Shown piece after piece: positions 19,562 to 28,174 of a stretch of 64,000 nucleotides of DNA. Source of the DNA: Hydrogenimonas thermophila (GTDB lineage Bacteria; Campylobacterota; Campylobacteria; Campylobacterales; Hydrogenimonadaceae); NCBI RefSeq assembly GCF_900115615.1, contig NZ_FOXB01000006.1, positions 21,607 to 85,606 on the forward strand, in the 5' to 3' direction. The notes under the pieces were generated by a model. That model was not told where the DNA came from and did no database searches. It saw nothing but the letters and a program-made list of their open reading frames with translations. Every line of letters begins with the position of its first letter. Position 1 is the stretch's first letter. Both the position numbers and the translations under genes were made by a program.

Positions 19562-20154
19562 TCTAGACCCTTTTGGCTAGATAAATGGTTTGAAATTGTT
19601 TGAGCACTTTTTTCAACACTCTTTTTGGCTTTTTTTTGTATTTCATTAACTTCATTTTTTACTTTTTCAGGATCAATATTTATGATAAATTTTCCAGTTT
19701 CATAATATAAAGGGTACATAAAACTTTCAGCTACATATTTTTCAGTAGTTTTTTTAATTATTTCAATATTTGAGAGAGCATACACTATTGCAGATACAAT
19801 TACAAATATTTTTCCTCCAGCAAATATAAAGCCAAAGAGTTTATCAATTATTCCCATTCCAGAGATAGATATTAGTTTTGATAATAAAATCCCTGCTAAA
19901 ATAAAGGTAAGCCAAATAAGTGTTAACAATGTTAAAAAACCAATCATGTTTAAAGCAGTTTGTGAATCAATTTTTATAATATTTGAGCCAATCCACATTC
20001 CAAAATCTTCAGCATAACTTGATGCAATAAATACACCTGAGATTATACCCAATAAACCTGCTATCTCTTTTATCAGTCCATTAAAAATACCTTTGATTCC
20101 AACAATTAATATTACCCCTAAGGTAACAATGTCAAACCAAATAATCTCTGTCAT
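19558..20154 (-). CDS. cvpA: CvpA family inner-membrane protein
   Basis: The 198-residue protein has four hydrophobic helices in the first 130 residues (near 8-28, 30-48, 66-92 and 102-125) and a charged coiled C-terminal tail. The pattern DIVTLGVILIVGIKGIFNG followed by GLIKEIAGLLG is typical of CvpA, named for colicin V production in E. coli and widely associated with envelope integrity. The molecular activity is unknown. It overlaps both the upstream diguanylate cyclase and downstream fur by 4 bases, so the three are translationally coupled. Confidence 0.85.
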   Translation of the reverse strand: MTEIIWFDIVTLGVILIVGIKGIFNGLIKEIAGLLGIISGVFIASSYAEDFGMWIGSNIIKIDSQTALNMIGFLTLLTLIWLTFILAGILLSKLISISGMGIIDKLFGFIFAGGKIFVIVSAIVYALSNIEIIKKTTEKYVAESFMYPLYYETGKFIINIDPEKVKNEVNEIQKKAKKSVEKSAQTISNHLSSQKGLE

Positions 20155-21089
20155 TTTATAACCAACCTATCTTTTCCTCTTCTTTTAGCTTCATAAACAG
20201 CAGAATCAGCTCTTTCAATGAGTTTTTCTGGAGTATCACCAGCTTTATATGCAGTCATTCCTATACTTAATGTCATTTTTATAACATTACCTTTATAGAT
20301 AATTTTATTAGATCTAACAGTGTTTAGTATTCTTTCAGCAACTATTTTAGCATCTTCAATCTTAGCTCTATTAAAGATGATTAAAAGTTCCTCTCCTCCA
20401 TATCTGTAAGCTTTATCTGTCTCACGAATAGCTGATTTTATAAGTCTTGAGAGCAGTATGAGTACTTTATCGCCTGCTAAATGTCCAAATTGATCATTGA
20501 TTTTTTTAAAATCATCTACATCAATCATCATTATGGTTGTATTAATTTGTTTGTCTTGCGATATTTGATGCAACAGTTCAAGATCATTTTTTAAAGCTTT
20601 TCTATTGTAAAGCTTTGTCATTGGATCAATGTTCGATTGTTTTTGTAACTCTTCAATCTCTTTTTCTAAATCTTTAATTGTATTATTTGCATTTTCAAGC
20701 TCATTTAATATATTGTATTGGAATAGATTAAAAGATTTTTTAAAGTGGTTTAGGTCTATACTCTTCTCTTCAGAATTGATAATGCTATCAATTTCAAATG
20801 TATGAGTTTTAGTTATATCTTCAATTTTAACATTAGATAGTTTAAAACTTTCCACGCTCTGTTTTGCTATATCAAAGCACTCTGTTGTAAATTTTTTAGC
20901 TGCTGTATCAAGATATTCATCTATATACATTTTATAGCCGCGTGAAGACATTTGTTCAAAAAGGATTTCAATACTTTTGCTTACTACTTCAAAAGGATCT
21001 TTTTCTTTTATTTCCTCTGATTCAATGTAAGACTCAATTTTTTGACAACTCTCTTGAATAGTTTTTTTTAGGGATATCAAAGAATCCAT
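20151..21089 (-). CDS. Soluble diguanylate cyclase (GGDEF)
   Basis: The 312-residue protein has no membrane helix. An alpha-helical N-terminal region (about 1-130) leads through a coiled coil (near 130-148) into a complete GGDEF domain (near 150-312). The active motif is GGEEL, and the metal-binding aspartate is in MMIDVDDFKKIND. RETD, five residues upstream of GGEEL, is the inhibitory RxxD site, so product feedback is expected. It makes c-di-GMP. The input signal of the helical region is unknown. It heads the operon that contains fur and overlaps cvpA by 4 bases. Confidence 0.9.
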   Translation of the reverse strand: MDSLISLKKTIQESCQKIESYIESEEIKEKDPFEVVSKSIEILFEQMSSRGYKMYIDEYLDTAAKKFTTECFDIAKQSVESFKLSNVKIEDITKTHTFEIDSIINSEEKSIDLNHFKKSFNLFQYNILNELENANNTIKDLEKEIEELQKQSNIDPMTKLYNRKALKNDLELLHQISQDKQINTTIMMIDVDDFKKINDQFGHLAGDKVLILLSRLIKSAIRETDKAYRYGGEELLIIFNRAKIEDAKIVAERILNTVRSNKIIYKGNVIKMTLSIGMTAYKAGDTPEKLIERADSAVYEAKRRGKDRLVIK

Positions 21090-21113
21090 TAATAAAGTTC
21101 TCCAGTTAATGCT

Positions 21114-21244
21114 TATATTGGTAAAAGTTTAATAACTACTATGGCAATGATTATATTACATTGAAGCTGAAAATCAGTTGCATAATGAGGAATAGAGTAG
21201 TAGAATTTTACCAATATAGGGATTGGTAACTATATTCTACTACT
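21114..21244 (-). repeat. Nested inverted repeats between aroG and the diguanylate cyclase gene
   Basis: AGTAGTAGAAT (21196-21206) pairs with ATTCTACTACT (21234-21244), and inside it TACCAAT (21209-21215) pairs with ATTGGTA (21222-21228). A separate segment TATATTGGTAAAA (21114-21126) is a perfect 13-base complement of TTTTACCAATATA (21206-21218). The central strand can therefore pair in two exclusive ways. The structure may terminate aroG transcription or act as a switch in the leader of the leftward operon. Confidence 0.5.
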
Positions 21245-21259
21245 ATAAGTGCAAGTATT

Positions 21260-22615
21260 TTAGTTAGTTTTTATCTCTTTGAAAAATTCTGAAACCATAA
21301 ATGCCATTTCAAGTGCTTGGTTTGCATTTAAACGAGGATCGCATTGAGTGTGATATCGATTTCCAAGTGCATCTATTGTAATATTACAGCTTTGACTTCC
21401 TGTACACTCAGTGACATCTTCTCCTGTCATCTCTAGATGTATACCACCTGGGGTTGTACCTTCTGCATGGTGAATTTGGAAGAATTGTTTAACTTCTGAT
21501 AAGATGTTGTTAAACTCTCTTGTTTTAAAACCATTTTCTGTTTTAAATGTATTGCCATGCATTGGGTCAATACTCCATAAAACAGCTCTACCTTCCTCTG
21601 TTACTTTTTTTAGTAGAGGTGGGAAAAGGTCAGCAATTTTATCTGCACCCATTCGTACAATTAGTGTTAACCTGCCAGGTATATTTTCAGGATTTAGTTT
21701 ATCTATAAGTACAATAAGTTCATCTGGTTTCATAGAAGGTCCAACTTTTACACCAACAGGGTTTTTAATACCACGGAAAAACTCTATGTGAGCACCGTCT
21801 AAATCTCTTGTTCTATCACCGATCCAGAGCATATGAGCTGAACAGTCATACCAATCTCCGGTAAGTGAATCTATACGAGTCAATGCCTCTTCATAATTTA
21901 GAAGAAGAGCTTCATGTGATGTATATAGAACTGTTTCACGCAGTTGAGGAGTGTTTTCAGGTGTAATGCCACATGCAGAAATAAATTTTAATGCTTGCTC
22001 TATTTGCTGTGCTATCTCCTCGTAACGTTTTCCAAGAGCTTTATCTTTTACAAAGTCTAAGTTCCAGTTATGTACTTTTGTAAGGTCTGCCATACCTCCA
22101 CGTGCAAATGCACGTAAAAGATTCAGTGTTGCAGCTGATTGATAGTATGCTTTTATCAGCTTCTCTGGTTTTGGTTCACGAGCATTTGGATCAAAATCAG
22201 AGTCATTTACTATATCACCACGATAACTTGGTAACTCCATTCCATCTTTCGCTTCTGTGTCTGAGCTTCTTGGTTTTGCAAACTGTCCTGCAATACGACC
22301 TACCTTTACTATAGGTTTTCCACTTGAAAAAGTCATAATAACAGCCATCTGCATCATGACTTTAAATAGATTTTTGATTGTATTTGCATTGAATGCATTA
22401 AAACTCTCTGCACAGTCGCCGCCTTGTAGCAAGAAAGCATCACCTTTGACAGCTTTTGCAAGTTTATTTTGCAAACTTCTTGCCTCTTCTGCAAAAATTA
22501 GTGGTGGAAAGCTTTCAAGCTCTTTTGTTATTTTTTCAACTTCTTCCGGATTTTTATAGGAAGGTTGCTGTTTAATAGGAAAATTTCTCCAGCTATTTTT
22601 ATTCCAGTTGGCCAT
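21260..22615 (-). CDS. aroG: Class II DAHP synthase
   Basis: This enzyme condenses phosphoenolpyruvate and erythrose-4-phosphate, the entry step of the shikimate pathway. The 451 residues match the plant-like class II form: metal-binding cysteine in GGDCAESF near 79, [14 protein letters not shown] near 120, [12 protein letters not shown], and the C-terminal [12 protein letters not shown]. Class I enzymes are much shorter. The class II family in bacteria is usually written aroG or aroF; the symbol is tentative. It has its own promoter upstream and is followed by the structured gap at 21114-21244. Confidence 0.95.
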   Translation of the reverse strand: MANWNKNSWRNFPIKQQPSYKNPEEVEKITKELESFPPLIFAEEARSLQNKLAKAVKGDAFLLQGGDCAESFNAFNANTIKNLFKVMMQMAVIMTFSSGKPIVKVGRIAGQFAKPRSSDTEAKDGMELPSYRGDIVNDSDFDPNAREPKPEKLIKAYYQSAATLNLLRAFARGGMADLTKVHNWNLDFVKDKALGKRYEEIAQQIEQALKFISACGITPENTPQLRETVLYTSHEALLLNYEEALTRIDSLTGDWYDCSAHMLWIGDRTRDLDGAHIEFFRGIKNPVGVKVGPSMKPDELIVLIDKLNPENIPGRLTLIVRMGADKIADLFPPLLKKVTEEGRAVLWSIDPMHGNTFKTENGFKTREFNNILSEVKQFFQIHHAEGTTPGGIHLEMTGEDVTECTGSQSCNITIDALGNRYHTQCDPRLNANQALEMAFMVSEFFKEIKTN

Positions 22616-22648
22616 TTTTTACCCTCTTATATCTATAGATTCGGCGCA

Positions 22649-22680
22649 ATCATAGCATATTTTCACTGTTAATTATGCTA
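22649..22680 (-). promoter_or_regulatory. Extended -10 promoter of aroG with dyad
   Basis: On the minus strand TATGAT (22654 to 22649) is preceded by TGC, giving an extended -10 (TGnTATgAT) about 35 bases before the aroG start. TAGCATA (22653-22659) and TATGCTA (22674-22680) form a 7-base inverted repeat overlapping it, a candidate operator. The leader also contains the palindrome ATCTATAGAT at 22631-22640. Confidence 0.45.
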
Positions 22681-22734
22681 TTTTTTAGAATTTAGTTTTT
22701 AAAAATTGTAATCTATAATACTTTTGTATCTATT

Positions 22735-23808
22735 TTAAATAGTGTTTTGTAATGCTTTTATCAATTCATCTGGACGTGTTGAATATCTTAAAGCATCATC
22801 TTTTTCTATTATGCCATCTTTTACAAGTTTAACAAGAACTTGGGTTTGTGTTTGCATACCAGATACACCTTGTCCTAATTGCATTTGACTGTATATTTGG
22901 TGGACTTTATCTTCACGAATAAGATTTGCTATTGCTGGGTTTGTGATCAATATTTCTGGAACAGCAACACGACCACCACCAATTTTTGGAATTAAAGCTT
23001 GCGAAATTACAGCTACCAATGATGTGGAAAGTTGAGCTCTGACTTGAGGTTGTTCATCTCCACTGAAAACATCAATAATTCTATTGACAGTTTGAGCTGC
23101 AGAATTTGTATGAAGTGTACCAAATACCAAGTGACCTGTCTCTGCAGCAGTTAATGCTGCAGATATAGTCTCTTTATCTCTCATCTCACCAATTAGTATG
23201 ACGTCAGGATCTTCACGTAAAGCATATTTAAGTGCATTGGCAAAACTGTTTGTGTCAGAGCCTACATTTCGATGAGAAAAGAGTGACTGCTTATTTTCAT
23301 GAATAAACTCAACAGGGTCTTCTACTGTAATAATATGTTTACGCTCTGTAATATTAATCTCATTTAACATAGATGCCAATGTTGTAGATTTACCACTGCC
23401 AGTAGGACCTGTTACTAAAATTAAACCCTTTTCACGCTTTATAAGCTCTTTGTAAATTTGTGGAGCACCTAGTTCATCAATACTAGGTATTTTTGTAGGT
23501 ATAACTCTAAAAGCTGCAGCAACATCACCCATGGTACGGTAATAATTGGCACGAAACCGTCCTACATTGGGAAGTTGAATAGCAAAATCAAGCTCTTTGT
23601 TTGCTTCAAAGGCTTTTTTTTGCTTCTCAGTAATAATGGAGTAGCACATCTCTTCAATGGCTTCTCCATCCAGCTTAGGAAGGTCTAGTGACACAAGTTT
23701 ACCACCAATTCTAATTTGTGGTTCACTTCTACTCACCAGATGCAGGTCACTTGCTTTATGTGCAACTATATTTTTTAGCAATTTTTTTATATCTATAACT
23801 TTATTCAT
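22735..23808 (-). CDS. pilT: PilT-type retraction ATPase
   Basis: The 357-residue ATPase has the type IV pilus retraction layout: an N-terminal PAS-like domain (SDLHL near 16), Walker A GPTGSGKST near 136, an Asp box around ITVEDPVEFIH, Walker B LIGEMRD and a His box FGTLHTNSA. The C-terminal AIANLIRE matches the AIRNLIRE motif needed for PilT retraction, which separates it from the extension ATPase PilB. No other pilus genes are in the window. It could power twitching motility or DNA uptake. It lies 30 bases after gatC. Confidence 0.92.
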   Translation of the reverse strand: MNKVIDIKKLLKNIVAHKASDLHLVSRSEPQIRIGGKLVSLDLPKLDGEAIEEMCYSIITEKQKKAFEANKELDFAIQLPNVGRFRANYYRTMGDVAAAFRVIPTKIPSIDELGAPQIYKELIKREKGLILVTGPTGSGKSTTLASMLNEINITERKHIITVEDPVEFIHENKQSLFSHRNVGSDTNSFANALKYALREDPDVILIGEMRDKETISAALTAAETGHLVFGTLHTNSAAQTVNRIIDVFSGDEQPQVRAQLSTSLVAVISQALIPKIGGGRVAVPEILITNPAIANLIREDKVHQIYSQMQLGQGVSGMQTQTQVLVKLVKDGIIEKDDALRYSTRPDELIKALQNTI

Positions 23809-23838
23809 AATATTTATTCCTGAAACGGATTTGTATAT

Positions 23839-24129
23839 TTACTCAATTATATTCGGTACTACAAAATAGTCATCTTTTACTTTTGGTGCATTCTCTATAA
23901 TTATTTTTTTAATTTCAGCATTCTCATTAGGAATATCTTCACGCATAGGAGTGCCACATTCAAGTGTTCTAAAAGATGGATCAAGCCCCTCTGTATCAAG
24001 TTCACCCAGAACTTCTACAAAACCTACAATTTTTTCAAGTTCATTTATCATTTCTTCTCTCTTTTCATCTTCTATCTTTAACATAGAGAGCTTTTCTAGT
24101 CGTTGTAGCATTGCATCATCAAATTTCAT
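23839..24129 (-). CDS. gatC: Asp/Glu-tRNA amidotransferase subunit C
   Basis: GatC is the small linker subunit of the GatCAB complex, which converts Glu-tRNA-Gln and Asp-tRNA-Asn to the amidated forms. The protein has 96 residues from the ATG at 24129, with AAGGAA upstream. The family pattern is visible: an N-terminal helix with LEKLSMLKI, EELEKIVGFVEVL-like helix, and the later strand with MREDIP. gatA and gatB are not in the window, so the genes are dispersed. The start region diverges from the YfgM-like gene. Confidence 0.9.
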   Translation of the reverse strand: MKFDDAMLQRLEKLSMLKIEDEKREEMINELEKIVGFVEVLGELDTEGLDPSFRTLECGTPMREDIPNENAEIKKIIIENAPKVKDDYFVVPNIIE

Positions 24130-24236
24130 ATTCCATTCCTTCAATAATATTTTAAAAACTGCAAAATGCTGATAATGTCAAGCAACTCAAAGAGAGAGCA
24201 AGCACAAAATCATTTTTTATACGTTTTGCCTTATTT

Positions 24237-24270
24237 AACTTTAGTTTTGTTATGATATCGAACTAAAGTT
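24237..24270 (+). promoter_or_regulatory. Extended -10 promoter flanked by a 10-base inverted repeat
   Basis: TATGAT at 24251-24256 is preceded by TGT, an extended -10. AACTTTAGTT (24237-24246) and AACTAAAGTT (24261-24270) form a perfect inverted repeat with a 14-base spacer that encloses the -10 element. The arrangement suggests a repressor operator controlling the rightward operon that begins at 24295. Confidence 0.55.
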
Positions 24271-24294
24271 TAAGAGCAGTTTTTAGGAGTTAAT

Positions 24295-24897
24295 GTGAGC
24301 ATAAAAGAGCAAGTAGAATTTGTAAAAGAGGAGCTTACACAAGATGAAAAGCTTCTTGAAGGTTTGATTAAAGTTGAACGTTTTTACAAAAAAAATAGGT
24401 TGGCAATTTTGGCACTATCTATTTCAGTTGTAATAGGAGGAATAGGTTATGGTGTTATGGAGTATGTTAAAGAGCAGCATCTTTTGAAGGCAAATAGTGC
24501 ATTGATTAAATTGCAAAGTAATCCGTCAGATAGTAGTTCACTGAAAATTTTAAAAGAGTACAATCCTTCTTTATATGAACTATATATATTAAAAGAAGCA
24601 ACTACAAACGGTGACATAAAAAAATTAGAAGAATTAGTAAACAGTAAAGATGAAACTATCTCTGATTTGGCAAAGTATCATGTAGCTATATTTAAAAACA
24701 GTCTTTCGCAAATTAAAGACTATCGTCTTAAAAGCACTTCATTGCTAAAAGATTTGGCGCTATTTGATGAAGCTTATTTACTATTAAAGAGTGGTAAAGT
24801 AGATGAAGCAAAAAGCAGACTTGCTCAAATACAAGAAACATCATCTGTAAAACCAGTTGCAAAGATGTTGGAACATTATGGGATAAAAGGGAACTAA
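24295..24897 (+). CDS. YfgM-like membrane-anchored TPR protein
   Basis: The 200-residue protein starts at a GTG with TAGGAG 6 bases upstream. It has a cytosolic N-terminus, one membrane helix near 33-55, and a periplasmic part made of short helical repeats (ALIKLQSNPSDS, LAKYHVAIFKNSL, AYLLLKSGKVDEAKSRL). This is the design of YfgM, a chaperone-associated TPR protein. In gammaproteobacteria yfgM lies directly before bamB, and here the next gene is a BamB-like lipoprotein that it overlaps by one base. A role in outer-membrane protein traffic is inferred from that pairing. Confidence 0.65.
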   Translation: MSIKEQVEFVKEELTQDEKLLEGLIKVERFYKKNRLAILALSISVVIGGIGYGVMEYVKEQHLLKANSALIKLQSNPSDSSSLKILKEYNPSLYELYILKEATTNGDIKKLEELVNSKDETISDLAKYHVAIFKNSLSQIKDYRLKSTSLLKDLALFDEAYLLLKSGKVDEAKSRLAQIQETSSVKPVAKMLEHYGIKGN

Positions 24898-25910
24898 TGA
24901 ACTTTCAAATCAAAATAGCGTTTTTGGCATTTAGTCTTCTATTTTTTATGAGCGGATGTAGTGAAAAACACTATTTCGAGCCTGAAGATATTAAGGGTCG
25001 TATACAGTATGATGGTGAGTTACCTGCAGAGATAGTTGAAGTTGGTTATAGCGGAGCAACTCTTAAAAATGGTCAAGTTATTACTCAAAAAGGATTGCAA
25101 AACTACCATTTACCAAAAGATTACCGTTTTATAAATTCTTACAATGATTTAGTAGTAGCTGCCAGTGATTGTAAGCCAAATATTGTTTTTAATAAAAAGA
25201 CAAATGAAGTAATCAAGCTCAATCTTAAAAGACGCATTGTTGCAGCAATGTTTATACCAGATACAACAAAACTGGCTTTTGTATTGGAAGGTAACAGTTA
25301 TGGAATATATGATTTTAAAGAGCAAAAAATAGTTTCCAAGTATCAATCTGACAAGGCAATAAGTGCAGATATTCGTATTGCAAACCCTATGATGCTTGCT
25401 GATTTAATTTTAGTTCCAACTTTAGATGGTAAATTGGTAATAATGGGAAAAAAAGAGGGAAAAAGAGTACGTGAAATAATTGTAGGAAAAGGTGAAGATT
25501 TTAATAATATCATATTCCTTAAAGTAATAGGCAATCGTCTTGTTGCCGCTACTCCTCATCGTATAATATCTGTAAGTCCTAAAATTATGGATGCTCAAAA
25601 TATAGAGATTAGTGATGTGTTATTTGTTGAAGATGGTATATATATTTTAAGCAAAGATGGAACAATATATCTGTGTGATGAGAGTCTGAAAATATTAGCA
25701 GAAAAGAAGCTTCCTTTTGCACATTTCGTAGGTGCTATTTATGGGGAGTTTATCTATGTTGTTGAAAAAGAGGGGTATATTATTGCTTTAGATTTAAATT
25801 TGGCAAGTGCAAATATATTTGAAATTCCTGATGAAATTGAGAATTGGTTCTATTCAACAAAAGATACATTTTATTACGAAAAATATTTCTTTAAATTACA
25901 TCAGCAATAA
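24897..25910 (+). CDS. BamB-like beta-propeller lipoprotein
   Basis: The 337-residue protein has a type II signal peptide with lipobox FMSGC (Cys21), so it should be a lipoprotein. The rest is a series of short beta-strand repeats of the kind seen in PQQ/WD-like propellers (KLVIMGKKEGKRVREI, GTIYLCDESLKIL, GYIIALDLNL). It resembles BamB, the propeller subunit of the outer-membrane protein assembly machine, although similarity at residue level is weak by eye. The preceding YfgM-like gene strengthens the call. It could also be an unrelated propeller lipoprotein. Confidence 0.6.
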   Translation: MNFQIKIAFLAFSLLFFMSGCSEKHYFEPEDIKGRIQYDGELPAEIVEVGYSGATLKNGQVITQKGLQNYHLPKDYRFINSYNDLVVAASDCKPNIVFNKKTNEVIKLNLKRRIVAAMFIPDTTKLAFVLEGNSYGIYDFKEQKIVSKYQSDKAISADIRIANPMMLADLILVPTLDGKLVIMGKKEGKRVREIIVGKGEDFNNIIFLKVIGNRLVAATPHRIISVSPKIMDAQNIEISDVLFVEDGIYILSKDGTIYLCDESLKILAEKKLPFAHFVGAIYGEFIYVVEKEGYIIALDLNLASANIFEIPDEIENWFYSTKDTFYYEKYFFKLHQQ

Positions 25911-25923
25911 GCAGGTTTTAGGA

Positions 25924-26262
25924 ATGATAAAAACTATACTAGAACCATTAAGGCAAAATGGATTTATATTTAAACGATTTGAACCATTTTCTCTTCAAGT
26001 GATCGGTAGTAGAAAACGTATAGGTGTTTATCATGGAATTGATACAAAAAATCGCTATTTTCTTCTTTTTGTAGTTAATCGCAAGAGTAGGGTACTGCAA
26101 AAAGATGTTAAAGAGTGGCTTGATATTAAGCAAAGAATTGAACACTACTGTGGTTATGCGATTATGATAAATATAGCTTTGATAAATGCACCTCTTTGTT
26201 CCAAGGCAAAAGCTATTTTAGTGCAAGAGGGATGGAAAGTCATAAATAATGCTTCTATGTGA
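25924..26262 (+). CDS. Small basic protein of unknown function
   Basis: I do not recognise this 112-residue protein. The start chosen is the ATG at 25924, 14 bases after the lipoprotein stop codon; an upstream in-frame ATG would overlap that gene by about 100 bases. The protein is basic, has no signal peptide or membrane segment, and mixes strands and helices (SLQVIGSRKRIGVYHGI, YFLLFVVNRKSR). The segment ending in AKAILVQEGWKVIN suggests a small alpha/beta fold. It overlaps coaX by 14 bases, so it is part of the operon and probably genuine. Confidence 0.6.
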   Translation: MIKTILEPLRQNGFIFKRFEPFSLQVIGSRKRIGVYHGIDTKNRYFLLFVVNRKSRVLQKDVKEWLDIKQRIEHYCGYAIMINIALINAPLCSKAKAILVQEGWKVINNASM

Positions 26263-26872
26263 TATTGGAAATACAAGAATGCATTTTTATAGTGGTAATG
26301 AAATTCTACACTTTACCCATAATGAAGGTTTAGAACATTTTAAAAATGAAAAAGTATATTTTATAAGTGTTAATCAAGAGATTACCAATAAGATAAAAAA
26401 ATTATCTTTAAAATGGATAGAAGTTAAAGACGAAAATTTTTTAAAAACTTCATATAAAGGGCTTGGTATTGATCGTATAGCTGCATGTTTAGGCATAGAG
26501 AATGGAGTAGTGATCGATGCTGGAAGTGCCATTACTGTTGATGTTGTAGAAGATGGCAAACATCTTGGAGGTTGGATTTGGCCTGGTATTAAAGCTCAGT
26601 TGAAATGTTATACAAATATATCAGAGCGATTAACTGTTTCATTGAACAGTTTAGTAGATGTAAGTAAATTGCCTCAAAACACAACTGAAGCTGTAAGCTT
26701 TGGCATATTTGCTCCTATTGCATGTTTAGTTAAAACTTTTGCTCAAAATAGAAAAGTTGTTTTAACAGGAGGAGATGCCAAAATTTTATCTTCACTCTTC
26801 CCTGATGCTGAAGTTGATGAAGAGATTGTTTTTAAAGGGATGAAAAAAATGATAAAGGAGAGCGGATGCTAA
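26249..26872 (+). CDS. coaX: Type III pantothenate kinase
   Basis: CoaX phosphorylates pantothenate, the first step of coenzyme A synthesis. The 207 residues belong to the ASKHA fold: a phosphate-binding CDIGNTRM at the N-terminus, GLGIDRIAACLG near 72, and the adenosine-site DAGSAITVDVV near 91 followed by GGWIWPGI. It is shorter than the usual 250 residues but close to the compact form of this phylum. It overlaps the upstream small gene by 14 bases and hisG by 7. Confidence 0.92.
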   Translation: MLLCDIGNTRMHFYSGNEILHFTHNEGLEHFKNEKVYFISVNQEITNKIKKLSLKWIEVKDENFLKTSYKGLGIDRIAACLGIENGVVIDAGSAITVDVVEDGKHLGGWIWPGIKAQLKCYTNISERLTVSLNSLVDVSKLPQNTTEAVSFGIFAPIACLVKTFAQNRKVVLTGGDAKILSSLFPDAEVDEEIVFKGMKKMIKESGC

Positions 26873-27483
26873 CCGTTGCATTGCCAAAAGGGCGAATTGC
26901 AGAACAGACACTGGAAATTTTTGAAACAATTTTTGGTGATGAGTTTAAATTTGAGTCAAGGAAATTGATTCTTGATATGGGAGCATTTCGTTTTTTGCTG
27001 GTAAGAAATCAGGATGTTCCGACATATGTGGCTCATCAAGCTGCAGATATTGGGGTTGTAGGATTAGATGTTATAGAAGAGCAGGGGCTTGATATCATAA
27101 GACTTTTAGACCTTGGAATTGGCAAATGCAAAGTTGCGGTTGGTATTCGAGAAGATGATGAGCTAGATTGGAGCAAGCCACAAATGAAAGTAGCTTCTAA
27201 AATGGTTAACATTACTAGAAATTATTTCAGTAAAAAAGCTATGGGTGTTGAAGTAATAAAGCTTTATGGATCAATTGAACTTGCACCTTTAGTTGGTCTT
27301 GCTGATGCTATAGTTGACATTGTAGAGACTGGTACAACTATGAAAGAGAATGGTCTAAAAGTTGCTGAAACAATTATGGAGTCTAGTGCACACCTAATAG
27401 CAAATAAGCATAGTTTTCTTGCAAAGAAGAGTGAAATTATGGAGCTTTATACCCAAATGGAAAAGGTTGTACGTGGGTCTTGA
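26866..27483 (+). CDS. hisG: ATP phosphoribosyltransferase, short form
   Basis: HisG catalyses the first step of histidine synthesis. At 205 residues it is the short form, lacking the C-terminal regulatory domain, and such enzymes need HisZ for activity; no hisZ is seen here. Motifs include LPKGRIAEQTLE, DIGVVGLDVIEEQG and the phosphoribosyl-binding GTTMKENGL. AAAGGAG precedes the ATG, which lies inside the coaX end. Other his genes are elsewhere. Confidence 0.95.
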   Translation: MLTVALPKGRIAEQTLEIFETIFGDEFKFESRKLILDMGAFRFLLVRNQDVPTYVAHQAADIGVVGLDVIEEQGLDIIRLLDLGIGKCKVAVGIREDDELDWSKPQMKVASKMVNITRNYFSKKAMGVEVIKLYGSIELAPLVGLADAIVDIVETGTTMKENGLKVAETIMESSAHLIANKHSFLAKKSEIMELYTQMEKVVRGS

Positions 27484-28165
27484 GCTTTATGCAAAAATAG
27501 AACCTATTTTAGGTTTTGAAGAGAGTATAGAGGGTCTTTATGATTTTTATATAGAGCTTTTGAAAAGCTGGAATCCAGATACTTTGATAGACATAGGATG
27601 TGGCAGTGGTGCTTTTTTAAAGCGTCTTTCACAAAATATGGAGTTAAGCAGAGTTTATGGCATAGACTTAAGTAAAACAATGGTAGAACGTGCCAAACTT
27701 TTAGGTTTAGATGCTGACGCAAAAGATTTATGTGATGTAAAAGAAAGCTTTGATGTTGCTACTGCTGTATTTGATGTTTTGAACTACCTTGACTTTGAAA
27801 CTTTAGAGCAGTTTATGGGCTGTGTTTATAAGGTACTAAAACCTGGTGGTATATTTATTGCTGATATAAATACACTATTTGGTTTTGAAGAGGTTGCACA
27901 AGGCTCTCTTATAAGGGAAGATGAAAAAAGATTTGTAACATTGGATTCAGTGTTTGATAATGGAATACTCACAACAAATTTGACTCTTTTTGAAGAAGAG
28001 AACAGTGGATGCTATAGAAAGTCAAATGACACAATAGTTCAACACTATCATGAAACTGAAAAGTTGGCAAATCTTGGAGGGTTAGTTCTTGTTCAGAGTT
28101 ATCCTATTGAAATGTATGCAGATATTGCTGACAAAGAGGTGTTAGTTTTTAAGCGAGAAGCATGA
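27473..28165 (+). CDS. SAM-dependent methyltransferase, class I
   Basis: The 230-residue protein starts at a GTG at 27473, inside the end of hisG, with AAAAGG upstream. It has a seven-strand methyltransferase fold: motif I DIGCGSGAF near 41-49, the acidic strand YGIDLSKTM, and the motif IV/post region VATAVFDVLNYL with VLKPGGIF. The C-terminal half has the beta-rich insert common in small-molecule methyltransferases of this type. The substrate cannot be told. It is the last gene of the operon, before a bidirectional terminator. Confidence 0.8.
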   Translation: MGLELYAKIEPILGFEESIEGLYDFYIELLKSWNPDTLIDIGCGSGAFLKRLSQNMELSRVYGIDLSKTMVERAKLLGLDADAKDLCDVKESFDVATAVFDVLNYLDFETLEQFMGCVYKVLKPGGIFIADINTLFGFEEVAQGSLIREDEKRFVTLDSVFDNGILTTNLTLFEEENSGCYRKSNDTIVQHYHETEKLANLGGLVLVQSYPIEMYADIADKEVLVFKREA

Positions 28166-28174
28166 GTTTAGTTT

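Noticed and set aside
25807..25923. Upstream in-frame extension of the small basic protein
   Set aside because: It lies inside the propeller lipoprotein gene; the ATG at 25924 directly after the stop codon is better placed.
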